64,000 bases of DNA from Mycobacterium sp. OTB74 (GCF_029892685.1 NZ_JARXVD010000025.1:1-64000); one strand, 5' to 3'. Positions 14,651 to 23,579 are shown, numbered from the stretch's first letter. Numbers and translations are program-made. Notes: generated by a model not told the origin, from the sequence alone.

Positions 14651-16189
14651 CTACCGCCAGGACGGCAGGATGATCTCCAGGTTCCAGAACGACGACGAAA
14701 TCGGCAGACCGGTCAGGATCGGATACATCCAGGCGAAGTTCGTGATCACCAGGGCCACGTAGAAACACACCACCATCAGTCCCAGCGTCCGGCGCTCCGG
14801 GTTAGGCGATGGCGTATAGAGGATATCGCCGAGGATCAGCGCGACCATCATCACCAGGAACGGTGCCATCGGCGTCGCATAGAAGAAGTACATCTGCCGG
14901 TCGATGTCTGCGAACCACGGCAGATACCCCGCGGCGTAACCGCACAGCACCGCCGCGTAGCGCCAGTCGCGTTTGACGAAGCTGCGCCACACCGTCCAGG
15001 CCAGTACGGGCACCGCGATGAACCACATCGCCGGGGTCCCGGCCAGCATGACCGCCTTGACGCAGGACGCCGCGCCACAGCCCGGCACATTGTTGTTGTC
15101 GATGGCGTACAGCACCGGGCGCAGCGACATCGGCCAGGTCCATGGCTTCGATTCCCACGGGTGGTGATTGCCCGCGGCGTTGGTCAGCCCGGCATGGAAC
15201 CGGTAGACGTCGTGCGTGTAGTACCAGAGCGAGCGCAGCGTTGCGAACCGCCCGTCGCCGATGGTCCGGCCTTCCATGTGTCGGTCGATGGCGGTCTCGG
15301 AGGCGAACCACGGCGCATACGCCGCCAGGTATACCCCGAACGGAACGACCGCCAGCGCCCACATGCCCGGCAGCACGTCCCGACGCAACGTACCAAGCCA
15401 AGGCCGCGGCACTCGGTACGCACGGCGCGCGGCGACGTCGAACGCAACCGTCATCAAGCCGAAGAACACCATGTAGTACAGACCGGACCACTTGACCGCT
15501 AATGCCAACCCCAGCAGCACCCCGGCACCGAAACGCCACCACCGCACGCCCAGGCGCGGACCCCATAAGGTGTCGGCGATCCGGCTCTCGGTCATCGCGA
15601 CGTGCATTCGGGCCCGTACCTGGTCGCGGTCGACCATCAGCGCGCCGAACGCCGCAACCACGAATACGGTTTGATACCCGTCCAACAGCGCGGTGCGGGC
15701 CGAGACGAAACTGACCCCGTCGGCGATGATCAACAGCCCGGCGATGCCGCCGAGCAGCGTCGAGCGAGTGATGCGCCGGACAATCCGAGCCACCAGCAGC
15801 ACCAGGATGACCCCGCATACCGCGCCGGAGAACCGCCAGCCGACGCCGTTGTAGCCGAACAGCCACTCACCGATGGCCATCAACTGCTTGGCCAGCGGAG
15901 GGTGCACCACCAGCCCGTAGCCAGGATTGTCCTCGACGCCGTGGTTGTGCAGGACCTGCCAGGCCTGCGGTGCGTAGTGCTTCTCGTCGAAGATCGGGGT
16001 GCCGCCGTCGGTGGGCGAACCCAGGTTCAGGAACCGGGTGACGGTGGCCAGCGCCGTGATCACCGCGGTCATGGTCCAGCCGTTCAGCCTGTCGGTGGGA
16101 CCGAAATCCGGGACCGGGGTCAGCGGCGCCGGACTGATCACCGGGGCCGCAGGCTGCGCGTCGGGCGCGTCGAGGGCGGGGGCGGTCAC
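14651..16189 (-). CDS. pmt: Polyprenyl-phosphate-mannose:protein O-mannosyltransferase
   Basis: This GT39-family integral membrane enzyme mannosylates Ser/Thr of exported proteins using polyprenol-phosphate mannose. About 512 residues from the GTG at 16189, with around 11 membrane segments. The first extracytoplasmic loop carries IFDEKHYAPQ, whose Asp-Glu pair is essential in mycobacterial Pmt, followed by HPPLAKQLMAIGE; SKPWTWPMSLRP lies in a later loop. It matches Rv1002c throughout. Substrates should include the lipoproteins encoded nearby (alpha-galactosidase, LpqT, LpqU). The GTG follows TACGAT by seven bases; a longer GTG-less extension into rsmI is rejected. Confidence 0.95.
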   Translation of the reverse strand: MTAPALDAPDAQPAAPVISPAPLTPVPDFGPTDRLNGWTMTAVITALATVTRFLNLGSPTDGGTPIFDEKHYAPQAWQVLHNHGVEDNPGYGLVVHPPLAKQLMAIGEWLFGYNGVGWRFSGAVCGVILVLLVARIVRRITRSTLLGGIAGLLIIADGVSFVSARTALLDGYQTVFVVAAFGALMVDRDQVRARMHVAMTESRIADTLWGPRLGVRWWRFGAGVLLGLALAVKWSGLYYMVFFGLMTVAFDVAARRAYRVPRPWLGTLRRDVLPGMWALAVVPFGVYLAAYAPWFASETAIDRHMEGRTIGDGRFATLRSLWYYTHDVYRFHAGLTNAAGNHHPWESKPWTWPMSLRPVLYAIDNNNVPGCGAASCVKAVMLAGTPAMWFIAVPVLAWTVWRSFVKRDWRYAAVLCGYAAGYLPWFADIDRQMYFFYATPMAPFLVMMVALILGDILYTPSPNPERRTLGLMVVCFYVALVITNFAWMYPILTGLPISSSFWNLEIILPSWR

Positions 16190-16196
16190 GCAAGCG

Positions 16197-16206
16197 ATCG
16201 TAGGCT
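16197..16206. promoter_or_regulatory. Overlapping divergent -10 elements of pmt and rsmI
   Basis: ATCGTAGGCT contains TACGAT on the minus strand (16202 to 16197) and TAGGCT on the plus strand (16201-16206), sharing the central TA. Each ends 6-7 bases before a GTG (16189 minus, 16213 plus). Both genes therefore appear leaderless and driven from one bidirectional core. Confidence 0.6.
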
Positions 16207-16212
16207 GTGGGC

Positions 16213-17091
16213 GTGACAGCACTGTCTGGTCCGCCTGCGACACCAGTTTTTGGTCCGCCCGCGGACGTCGGCCGACTGCTACTCGCGGCGACCCCGCTGG
16301 GCCAGCCCGGCGACGCCTCCGCGCGGCTGATCGAGGCGTTGGCTACTGCGGATGTGGTGGCCGCCGAGGACACCCGGCGGGTGCGTTCGTTGGCCCAGTC
16401 CTTGAACGTGCGACCGGCCGGCCGGGTGGTCAGTTTCTTCGATCAGAACGAGGCTTCGCGGGTGCCGTTGCTGCTGGATGCGGTCAAGGCGGGGGAGACG
16501 GTGCTGGTGGTCAGCGATGCGGGCATGCCGCTGATCAGTGATCCGGGGTACCGGTTGGTGGCGGCGTGCGCCGAGGCGGGCCTGCCGGTGTCGTGCCTGC
16601 CCGGTCCGTCGGCGGTGACGACGGCGCTGGCGGTGTCCGGGTTGGCCTCGGACCGGTTCTGCTTCGAGGGGTTCGCGCCGCGCAAGGGCCGGTTGGCCTG
16701 GCTCGCCGGGTTGGCTGCCGAGCGGCGCACGTGCGTGTTCTTCGAGTCGCCGCGTCGGCTCGCCGAGTGTCTCGACGACGCGGTCACGGCACTGGGCCCG
16801 CAGCGGCGAGCGGTGGTGTGCCGCGAGCTGACCAAGACCCACGAAGAGATTCGGCGGGGGACACTCGGGGAGCTGGCGGAGTGGGCCGCCGACGGGGTGC
16901 TGGGCGAGATCACGGTAGTGCTGGCCGGCGCGACCCCGGTCGCGGATCTGGAGACTCTGGTGGAGCAGGTGCTGGAGTTGGTCGATGACGGGGCGCGGGT
17001 CAAGGACGCCTGCGCTGAGGTGATCGGTGCCAACCCGGGTGCGCCGTCGAGGCGCGAGCTGTACGACGCAGTCGTGCGCGCTCGGGGCTGA
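16213..17091 (+). CDS. rsmI: 16S rRNA 2'-O-methyltransferase for C1402
   Basis: This SAM-dependent tetrapyrrole-methylase-fold enzyme methylates the ribose of C1402 in the decoding centre. The 292 residues contain LLAATPLGQPGD (near the N-terminus), AEDTRRVRSL, SDAGMPLISDPGYRLV (about 98-113, the most diagnostic stretch), LPGPSAVTTAL and FFESPRRL. Length fits the family (about 285). It is the Rv1003 counterpart. The GTG at 16213 is preferred over 16207 because TAGGCT lies six bases before it. Confidence 0.93.
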   Translation: MTALSGPPATPVFGPPADVGRLLLAATPLGQPGDASARLIEALATADVVAAEDTRRVRSLAQSLNVRPAGRVVSFFDQNEASRVPLLLDAVKAGETVLVVSDAGMPLISDPGYRLVAACAEAGLPVSCLPGPSAVTTALAVSGLASDRFCFEGFAPRKGRLAWLAGLAAERRTCVFFESPRRLAECLDDAVTALGPQRRAVVCRELTKTHEEIRRGTLGELAEWAADGVLGEITVVLAGATPVADLETLVEQVLELVDDGARVKDACAEVIGANPGAPSRRELYDAVVRARG

Positions 17092-17128
17092 CGTCGGCAC
17101 TCACGGGAAGCACATCTAGTCCCGAGCC

Positions 17129-17171
17129 GTCAACCTCTTTGACCTGGTCAACCCAAGTTGACCAGGTCAAA
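17129..17171. terminator. Palindromic element at the rsmI/pabB convergent junction
   Basis: TTTGACCTGGTCAA (17138-17151) and its exact complement (17158-17171) form a 14-bp stem with a CCCAAG loop, midway between two convergent genes. A strong symmetric stem here could end transcription from both sides, although there is no U-tract. An alternative fold pairs GTCAAC (17129-17134) with GTTGAC (17157-17162) around TTGACCTGGTCAA. The same nested layout recurs at 52013-52047, so a protein-binding site is also possible. Confidence 0.6.
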
Positions 17172-17228
17172 TCGCAAGTGCCACAACAGAGCTGGCACGC
17201 CGAGGGCTGCAGCCTAAGCGAACAGACC

Positions 17229-18419
17229 TCAACCAAGTCCGACGATCGTGGCGGCCTTGTGCAGGCATTCCTCCCACTCGCGGTCCGGGTCGGAGTCGGC
17301 GGTGATGCCGCCGCCAACCCCCAGAACCGCAGCGCCGCCAGCGTCGAACTCAACGGTGCGGATCGCGACGTTCAGTTCGGTTCCGGCGAGAGGTGAGGCC
17401 AAACCAACTGTGCCGCAATAGATTCCGCGGGAATGTGGTTCCCATGTGGTAAGCAGTTGGCGGGCACGCAGTTTCGGGGTGCCGGTGACCGAAGCTGGAG
17501 GGAAGGTGGCGTCCAGCACCACCGCCATCGGGGTCACGGACGGGACCTGTGCGGTGACCGTCGAGACCAAATGCCAGACCCCCGGGGCGGGTTTGATGGC
17601 CAGCAGTTCGGGAACGCGGACCGACCCGGTGGTCGCCACCCGGCTCAGATCGTTGCGCACCAGGTCGACGATCATGATGTTCTCCGCAACATCCTTGACC
17701 GACGACGCCAGTTCTGACGGCAAATGATCAAGGGGCAGAGTGCCTTTGATCGGACTGGAAGCGACCGTCTCGCCACGCCGGCTGAGGAACAGTTCCGGCG
17801 ACAGGGACGCCACCGCCCCCCAATCGCCGGCGACGTAAGCGGCGCGAGCCGGTGCGGTGCGAGCCGCCGCGTCGACGAAAAAGTCAACGGGCGCACCGGA
17901 TATCCGGCCGGTGAACCTCGTGCACACGCAGGCCTGGTAGACCTCGCCGGCTGCGATCGCGTCCAGACAGGACAGCACGCCGGCGCGGTGACTGTCGCGA
18001 TCGGGTGCCCGCCAGTCGACCGTGTACGGCCCGGGCGTGGACGGCTTGATGTCGGTAAGCCATTCGGGAAGTGTTGCGCCGGAGAGGCTTTCGTACCACC
18101 AGTGCCCCTCCGCGTCTTGGCGCAACACACAGTCCGACCAGCCGCCGGCGGCGCCCGGAATCCGGCCGGCGCCGTCCGGGTAGGACAGGTAGCCGAACCA
18201 CCCGCCGCCGACATGCTCACCGAATCCCGGTGCGGCGTCGAAGACCTCGGCCGCAGCCACCGGTTCGATCAACACGCTCGGGGCGATCACCGCACGCGAG
18301 CCGAACCAGTCGCCCAGCAACGCGGCCGGCGGTGGTAACCCGCGGCGGGCGGCGGCGTCGGCGACAGCCTTCACGACCCCGGGAGAACTGCCCAGGTCTG
18401 CCAACCGCTCGACTCGCAC
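17229..18419 (-). CDS. pabB: Aminodeoxychorismate synthase component I
   Basis: This chorismate-utilising enzyme makes 4-amino-4-deoxychorismate for folate synthesis together with a glutaminase subunit. The 396 residues show SSPIKGT (about 225-231), DVAENIMIVDLVRNDLSRV (about 247-265), FPPASVTGTPK (about 310-320) and, near the end, GVGGGITADSDP, all standard for TrpE/PabB/MenF. The PIKGT lysine indicates a PabB/TrpE-type mechanism; length and M. tuberculosis synteny (Rv1005c) favour PabB. It begins 13 bases after the sigma factor stop and may be read from the same transcript. Confidence 0.93.
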   Translation of the reverse strand: MRVERLADLGSSPGVVKAVADAAARRGLPPPAALLGDWFGSRAVIAPSVLIEPVAAAEVFDAAPGFGEHVGGGWFGYLSYPDGAGRIPGAAGGWSDCVLRQDAEGHWWYESLSGATLPEWLTDIKPSTPGPYTVDWRAPDRDSHRAGVLSCLDAIAAGEVYQACVCTRFTGRISGAPVDFFVDAAARTAPARAAYVAGDWGAVASLSPELFLSRRGETVASSPIKGTLPLDHLPSELASSVKDVAENIMIVDLVRNDLSRVATTGSVRVPELLAIKPAPGVWHLVSTVTAQVPSVTPMAVVLDATFPPASVTGTPKLRARQLLTTWEPHSRGIYCGTVGLASPLAGTELNVAIRTVEFDAGGAAVLGVGGGITADSDPDREWEECLHKAATIVGLG

Positions 18420-18432
18420 GCCCCACAGCTTG

Positions 18433-19350
18433 TCAGACGGTACGTCGGATCTCCCGCTCGACCAGCACTCCGCTCAACTTGTCGGGATTGCGCATGGCGT
18501 AGAAATGGCTGATCTTTCCGTCGGTGATCTCGATCGAGATGACGCCCTCCAAGTGATCGCCCAGGTAGAGCACCAGCGCGGGCGCGTTGTTGTAAACCGC
18601 GAGGTCGATACGCGCGTCCGGGTATTCGCCCGCACCGCGCATGAGGCCCAACACCAGGCGCGCGACCTTGTTCGCGCCGTACACGGGGCGGCGGGCGGCG
18701 CTGACCTTGCCCGCACTGTCAGCGGTCCACGTCACGTCGGGTGCCAGCAGCGTCATCAGTCCGTTCAGGTCGCCCGTGGCGGCCGCGGCCATGAACTGCG
18801 CGGTGACTTGTGTAGACGTGGCGCTGTCCGGTGCGAAACGCTTTCGTCGGGCGTGCACGTGTTCGCGGGCGCGATGCGATATCTGACGTACCGCACCCGC
18901 GGATTTGCCTACCGCCCCGGCGATTTCGTCGTACTCGAAGCCGAAGACCTCGCGCAGCACGAACACTGCCCGTTCGTCCGGTCCCAGGGTTTCCAAAACC
19001 ACCAGCATGGCCATCGAAACCGATTCGGCCAAAACGATATCCGATGATGCGTCGTTGTCGTCGAGCAACAGCGGCTCCGGCAACCACGGGCCGATGTAGT
19101 CCTCGCGTCGGCGCGCGTCGGCGCGCAGGGCATTGAGTGCCTGCCGCGTAACCAATTGCGCCAGGTAGGACTTAGTGTCCCGGACGGTGTCCAGGTCCAC
19201 CTCGGCCCAGCGCAGGTAGCTGTCCTGCAACACATCATCGGATTCGGTTGCCGAGCCAAGGATTTCGTAGGCGATGGTGAACAGCAGCGGGCGCAGGTGG
19301 GTGAACCGCTCGGCGTGTTCACCTCCTGCAGCGCTGGCTGATCCGGTCAT
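18433..19350 (-). CDS. ECF41-type sigma factor with fused SnoaL-like domain (SigJ-like)
   Basis: About 305 residues from the ATG at 19350. Region 2 is near residues 12-80 (FTIAYEILGSATESDDVLQD), region 4 near 115-170 (FVLREVFGFEYDEIAGAVGK, then VRQISHRAREHV). A C-terminal SnoaL-like domain occupies about 180-300. Group markers are PWLPEPLL in the linker and DSAGKV, a variant of the DGGGKV motif. In ECF41 factors the C-terminal domain replaces an anti-sigma factor. The longer open frame (to 19569) overlaps the oxidoreductase and is not coding. It overlaps the upstream oxidoreductase stop (ATGA), so the sigma factor and its oxidoreductase are co-translated. Confidence 0.92.
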   Translation of the reverse strand: MTGSASAAGGEHAERFTHLRPLLFTIAYEILGSATESDDVLQDSYLRWAEVDLDTVRDTKSYLAQLVTRQALNALRADARRREDYIGPWLPEPLLLDDNDASSDIVLAESVSMAMLVVLETLGPDERAVFVLREVFGFEYDEIAGAVGKSAGAVRQISHRAREHVHARRKRFAPDSATSTQVTAQFMAAAATGDLNGLMTLLAPDVTWTADSAGKVSAARRPVYGANKVARLVLGLMRGAGEYPDARIDLAVYNNAPALVLYLGDHLEGVISIEITDGKISHFYAMRNPDKLSGVLVEREIRRTV

Positions 19351-20516
19351 GCGGTGACGGCCTCGGCGAGACGTTCGGCACGCTTGCCACCCGTCATCAC
19401 GAGCACCGCGCTCGGCTTGCCGGCGGCGCGCCGGATGCCCCACAGCGTGCCCTTGCAGATCGCCTCTTTGAGCTTGGCGGCCACTCGTCCTCCGATGTAG
19501 TAGTTGGTCGGAATGTCGTCCTTGCGGGCGATCTGGATCGTCGCTGTGCGGCGGCCCAGGCTGATGCACGATCCGACGAACACCGGGTCCAGTACCGCGG
19601 GCTCGGTGCCGGCGATCCGGCTCAGCACGGTGCCCACCGCGGTCAAGGTGAGCGCGCCGGTGGCCTGGCAGCTCATGCGTAGCGGTTGGCCCGACGGCGC
19701 GGCGGCGTCGCCAGTCGCCACGATCCGCGAATCGTCAATGCTGGTAAGGGTTTCGTCGGTGAGCAGCCGGCCGATGCCGTCGGTGCGGAGCCCGCTGGCC
19801 GTGGCCAGTTCGGGGGTGCCGAAACCTGCTGTCCACACCGTCACGGCGCTGGGCACGGCTGGCTGGTTGGGCAGTAGGACCCGGTCGGCAGTGACGCCGG
19901 AGACGTTGGCTTCGATCACCGTCACGCCCAGCTCTGCCAGGCGCTTGGCCACCGAGCGGCGGCCGGGCGCGCTCAGGGAGGGGCCCAACTTGGAGCCGAT
20001 CAGCGTCACATTGCGGCCGGCCTCGGCGAACTCGGCAGCGGCCTCAATGCCGGTGAGCCCGGCGCCCACCACCACTAGCGGCGCGGATAGCGGAATGTCT
20101 TGCAGGTGGGCACGGAGCCGCTCAGCTTGTTCCAATTCGGCCAGCGGATAAGCGAATTCGGCGGCTCCCGGCACCGACGTCGGCACATTCCCGGTACTGC
20201 CAACCGCGTAAATCAGGTAGTCGTAATCCAAGATGTCGCCGGAGGCGAGTGTCACCGTGCGGGCTGCGCCGTCGATCCGGGTGGCAGTGTCGACCACCAG
20301 TCGGACGTCGTCGCCGAGCAGTGAGCCGTAGTCGACGGTCGCGTCATAGTTACCGACCGTGTGCTGGTGCAGGCGGATTCGCTCGACGAACTTCGGCCGC
20401 GGGTTCACCAGTGTCACGTCGACGTCGTCGCGCATCCGCACATGGTTGGCGGCCAGTGCGCCGGCGTAGCCGCCGCCGATGACGACGATGCGGTGAGGCT
20501 TCTGGTTTCCGGTCAT
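19347..20516 (-). CDS. FAD/NAD(P)-dependent oxidoreductase linked to the ECF41 sigma factor
   Basis: The 389-residue protein is a two-dinucleotide-domain flavoprotein like NDH-2 and AIF-type reductases. The FAD-binding GGGYAGALAAN is near residues 14-24, the NAD-binding VVGAGLTGIEAAAEFAEAG near 147-165, and the second FAD motif ATGDAAAPSG near 269-278. ECF41 sigma genes are typically next to a carboxymuconolactone decarboxylase, oxidoreductase or epimerase gene and drive it. Here the oxidoreductase precedes sigma in one operon. The substrate is unknown; there is no C-terminal membrane helix, unlike true NDH-2. Confidence 0.88.
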   Translation of the reverse strand: MTGNQKPHRIVVIGGGYAGALAANHVRMRDDVDVTLVNPRPKFVERIRLHQHTVGNYDATVDYGSLLGDDVRLVVDTATRIDGAARTVTLASGDILDYDYLIYAVGSTGNVPTSVPGAAEFAYPLAELEQAERLRAHLQDIPLSAPLVVVGAGLTGIEAAAEFAEAGRNVTLIGSKLGPSLSAPGRRSVAKRLAELGVTVIEANVSGVTADRVLLPNQPAVPSAVTVWTAGFGTPELATASGLRTDGIGRLLTDETLTSIDDSRIVATGDAAAPSGQPLRMSCQATGALTLTAVGTVLSRIAGTEPAVLDPVFVGSCISLGRRTATIQIARKDDIPTNYYIGGRVAAKLKEAICKGTLWGIRRAAGKPSAVLVMTGGKRAERLAEAVTA

Positions 20517-20550
20517 CGCTGCTCTCCTTTGAGGGTTGGTATGCCCTCAA

Positions 20551-20577
20551 GACACCGGCCGGGCCCGTTCTGTGACA
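20551..20577 (-). promoter_or_regulatory. ECF41-type promoter
   Basis: Read on the minus strand, TGTCACA (20577-20571) is followed after 16 bases by TGTC (20554-20551). The published ECF41 consensus is TGTCACA-N16-CGTC, so only one base differs. It lies about 35 bases before the oxidoreductase start, so the sigma factor probably drives its own operon. Confidence 0.72.
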
Positions 20578-20611
20578 GGCCCGAGCCGAATGTGGCGCAG
20601 CTCACAACTCG

Positions 20612-21967
20612 CTACACCACCCCGAGCGCTGCCATCGCGTCGGCAACCCGGATGAACCCGGCGATGTTCGCGCCGACCGCATAGTTGCCCGGGTGGCCGT
20701 ACTCTTCGGCGGTTCCCAGGCATCGGTCGTGGATGCGGCCCATGATCTCGGCCAGGCGCTGCTCGGTTTCCTCGAACGTCCACGAGTCCCGAGAGGCGTT
20801 CTGTTGCATCTCCAGAGCGCTGGTGGCCACGCCGCCGGCGTTGGCGGCCTTGCCGGGGGCGAAGGCGACGGGTGCTTCGCCGAACAGCTTCACCGCCGCG
20901 GGGGTGCACGGCATGTTGGCGCCCTCGGCGACGACCCGACATCCGTTCTTGATCAGCGCCAGCGCATCGTCGGCGTCCAATTCGTTCTGGGTCGCGCACG
21001 GCAGCGCGATATCGCAGGGCACCTGCCAGATCGAGCTGTTCTCGACGAATTGCGAAGCGCCGGCGCGCATCTCGACGTAATCAGGAATACGGCCGCGGCG
21101 TACTTCCTTGACCTCCTTGAGCAGTTCCACCTCGACGCCCTTCTCGTCGACGATGTAACCGCTGGAATCCGAACAGCCGATGACGACGCCGCCGAGCTCG
21201 TGGACCTTCTCGATGGCGTAGATAGCGACATTGCCGGACCCGGACACCACGACCTGCTTGCCCTCGAACGACTGCCGGGAGCTGCTGAGGATTTCGTTGA
21301 CGAAAAACACGGCCCCGTAGCCGGTGGCTTCGGTGCGCACCTGCGACCCGCCCCAGGTAAGGCCTTTGCCGGTCAGTACACCGGACTCATAGCGATTGGT
21401 GATGCGCTTGTATTGGCCGAACATGTAGCCGATCTCGCGGCTTCCGACGCCGATGTCGCCGGCGGGCACGTCGGTGTATTCACCGATGTGCCGGTACAAC
21501 TCGGTCATGAACGACTGACAGAACCGCATCACCTCGTTGTCGGAGCGGCCCTTGGGGTCGAAATCAGACCCGCCCTTGCCGCCGCCGATCGGCATGCCCG
21601 TCAGCGAGTTCTTGAAAATCTGTTCGAAGCCAAGGAATTTCACGATGCCCAGGTACACCGACGGATGGAACCGCAACCCGCCCTTGAACGGGCCCAGAGC
21701 GGAGTTGAACTCGACGCGGAAGCCGCGGTTGATCTGCACGGTGCCGGCGTCGTCGACCCATGGCACCCGGAAGATGATCTGCCGTTCCGGCTCGCACAGC
21801 CGGCGAATGATGGCGGTATCGGCGAACTCCGGGTGCCTTTCGACAACCGGGCCCAGGCTGGTCAAGACCTCGTGGACCGCTTGGTGAAACTCGGTCTCAC
21901 CGGCATTGCGGCGGGTGACCTCTTCGTAGACATCGTGCAAGCGGTCGTGTAACCCGTTCAGTGCCAT
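20612..21967 (-). CDS. gdhA: NADP-specific glutamate dehydrogenase
   Basis: The 451-residue enzyme interconverts 2-oxoglutarate plus ammonia and glutamate. Length and motifs fit the hexameric 50-kDa class: FNSALGPFKGGLRFHPSV (about 87-104), PIGGGKGGSDFDPKGRSD (about 125-142, catalytic lysine region), VPAGDIGVGSREIGYM, then SGSGNVAIYAIEK in the Rossmann domain. It starts nine bases after metG and may be co-transcribed; AAGGAG lies within the end of metG, 13 bases from the ATG. M. tuberculosis lacks a gene at this position, so it is a lineage difference. Confidence 0.95.
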   Translation of the reverse strand: MALNGLHDRLHDVYEEVTRRNAGETEFHQAVHEVLTSLGPVVERHPEFADTAIIRRLCEPERQIIFRVPWVDDAGTVQINRGFRVEFNSALGPFKGGLRFHPSVYLGIVKFLGFEQIFKNSLTGMPIGGGKGGSDFDPKGRSDNEVMRFCQSFMTELYRHIGEYTDVPAGDIGVGSREIGYMFGQYKRITNRYESGVLTGKGLTWGGSQVRTEATGYGAVFFVNEILSSSRQSFEGKQVVVSGSGNVAIYAIEKVHELGGVVIGCSDSSGYIVDEKGVEVELLKEVKEVRRGRIPDYVEMRAGASQFVENSSIWQVPCDIALPCATQNELDADDALALIKNGCRVVAEGANMPCTPAAVKLFGEAPVAFAPGKAANAGGVATSALEMQQNASRDSWTFEETEQRLAEIMGRIHDRCLGTAEEYGHPGNYAVGANIAGFIRVADAMAALGVV

Positions 21968-21976
21968 GTGTTTTCG

Positions 21977-23560
21977 TTACTCCTTGGTTTCCGCTTGATA
22001 GCGGGGAAATACCCCTTCCGGGGTCGGCAGGGACGTGCCGGGCTGCAATCGCGTTCCGATGGCGGTGAAGTCACGTTCGGTGGCGGACTGGCCCAGCAGG
22101 TCCAGGAGCTTGGCCGCGGAGGTCGGCATGACCGGTTGCACCAGCAGCGCGGCGATGCGCACCGCCTCGAGCGTGGTGTAGAGCACTGTGCCGAACCGCT
22201 CCTGATCAGCGGCCTCTGCAGACTTCCGCAGCACCCAGGGCTCCTCTGCGGAGAAGTACCGGTTGGCCGCACCCAGCATCAGCCAGACCGCCTCGAGCGC
22301 CAGATGCATTGCGGGCACGTCATAGTGGCCGCGCACGGTCTCCATCAGACCGTCGGCCTGCTTGAGCAGCTCAAGGTCGGCGGCGGTGAATTCGCCTGGG
22401 GTTGGGACGATTCCGGCCAGATTCTTGTTGACCATTGACAGCGAGCGCTGCGCCAGGTTGCCCAGTTCGTTGGCCAGGTCGGCGTTGATGCGGCCGATGA
22501 TGGCTTCCTCGCTGTAGCTGCCGTCCTGGCCGAAGGACACCTCGCGCAGGAAGAAGTAGCGCACCTGGTCCAGACCGAAGGCCTCGATCAGCGCGATCGG
22601 GTCGACGACGTTGCCGACGGACTTGCTCATCTTCTCGCCCTTGACGTTGATGAACCCGTGCGCGAAAACCCTTTCCGGCAAAGCGATTCGGGCCGACATC
22701 AGGAACGCCGGCCAGTACACGGCGTGGAACCGGATGATGTCCTTGCCGATCATGTGCAGCTTGGCCGGCCAGTACTTGGTGAACGACTCGGCTGAGGTGT
22801 CCGGGAACCCCACGCCGGTCAGGTAGTTGGTCAGCGCGTCCACCCACACGTACATGACGTGATCGGGATGGTCGGGGACCGGAACGCCCCAATCGAACGT
22901 GGTCCGCGAGATCGACAGGTCTTTCAGCCCGCCGGAGACGAAGCTGACGATCTCATTTCGGCGCACGTCGGGTCCGATGAACTCGGGGTGCGCCTCGTAG
23001 TGCGCCAACAGCGGCTCGGCGTAGGCCGACAACCGGAAGAAGTAGGTCTGCTCCTCGGTCCAGGTGACCGGGGTTCCCGTTTCGATGGCGAAGCGCGCGC
23101 CGTCGCGGACCTCGGTCTCGTCCTCGGCGAAGAACCGCTCGTCGCGCACGGAGTACCAGCCCGAGTAAGTGCCGAGATAGATGTCCCCGGCCTCGTTCAT
23201 CCGCCGCCAGATTTCCTTGGAGGCCTCATAGTGATCGGCGTCGGAGGTACGGATGAAGCGGTCGAAGGAGATGCCCAGCTTCTCCTGCAGCTCCTGGAAC
23301 ACGTCAGAGTTGCGTTTGGCCAGCTCCGCTGCCGTAAAGCCTTCGGCTGCTGCGGCCTCGGCCATCTTCTGACCGTGCACGTCGGTGCCGGTCAGGTAGC
23401 GGACGTCGTACCCGTCCAGCCGTTTGAACCGGGCGATCGCGTCGGTCGCGATGTACTCGTAGGCGTGCCCGATGTGCGGCGCACCGTTGGGGTAGGCAAT
23501 GGCCGTGGTGATGTAGAACGGCTCTGGGGCGCCCGCGCTGGGGGAAATCTCATTGCTCAT
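21977..23560 (-). CDS. metG: Methionyl-tRNA synthetase
   Basis: This class I synthetase charges tRNA-Met. The 527-residue protein carries the HIGH motif in AIAYPNGAPHIGHAYEY (about 20-36) and KMSKSVGN (about 313-320), and ends in the anticodon-binding helical domain without the C-terminal dimerisation domain of longer MetG forms, as in Rv1007c. A long plus-strand open frame opposite it is a shadow. Transcription diverges from tatD across a 25-base gap with a symmetric promoter core. Confidence 0.97.
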   Translation of the reverse strand: MSNEISPSAGAPEPFYITTAIAYPNGAPHIGHAYEYIATDAIARFKRLDGYDVRYLTGTDVHGQKMAEAAAAEGFTAAELAKRNSDVFQELQEKLGISFDRFIRTSDADHYEASKEIWRRMNEAGDIYLGTYSGWYSVRDERFFAEDETEVRDGARFAIETGTPVTWTEEQTYFFRLSAYAEPLLAHYEAHPEFIGPDVRRNEIVSFVSGGLKDLSISRTTFDWGVPVPDHPDHVMYVWVDALTNYLTGVGFPDTSAESFTKYWPAKLHMIGKDIIRFHAVYWPAFLMSARIALPERVFAHGFINVKGEKMSKSVGNVVDPIALIEAFGLDQVRYFFLREVSFGQDGSYSEEAIIGRINADLANELGNLAQRSLSMVNKNLAGIVPTPGEFTAADLELLKQADGLMETVRGHYDVPAMHLALEAVWLMLGAANRYFSAEEPWVLRKSAEAADQERFGTVLYTTLEAVRIAALLVQPVMPTSAAKLLDLLGQSATERDFTAIGTRLQPGTSLPTPEGVFPRYQAETKE

Positions 23561-23569
23561 TTGTCCTCA

Positions 23570-23579
23570 ACTTTAAAGT
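23570..23579. promoter_or_regulatory. Symmetric bidirectional -10 element between metG and tatD
   Basis: ACTTTAAAGT is a perfect 10-base palindrome and contains TAAAGT (TANNNT) on both strands. On the plus strand it ends six bases before the tatD GTG; on the minus strand nine bases before the metG ATG. One core can thus feed both genes in opposite directions. Confidence 0.6.

Noticed and set aside
20693..21952. 419-codon plus-strand frame opposite gdhA
   Set aside because: Mirror of a strongly conserved enzyme; no motifs, no start signals.
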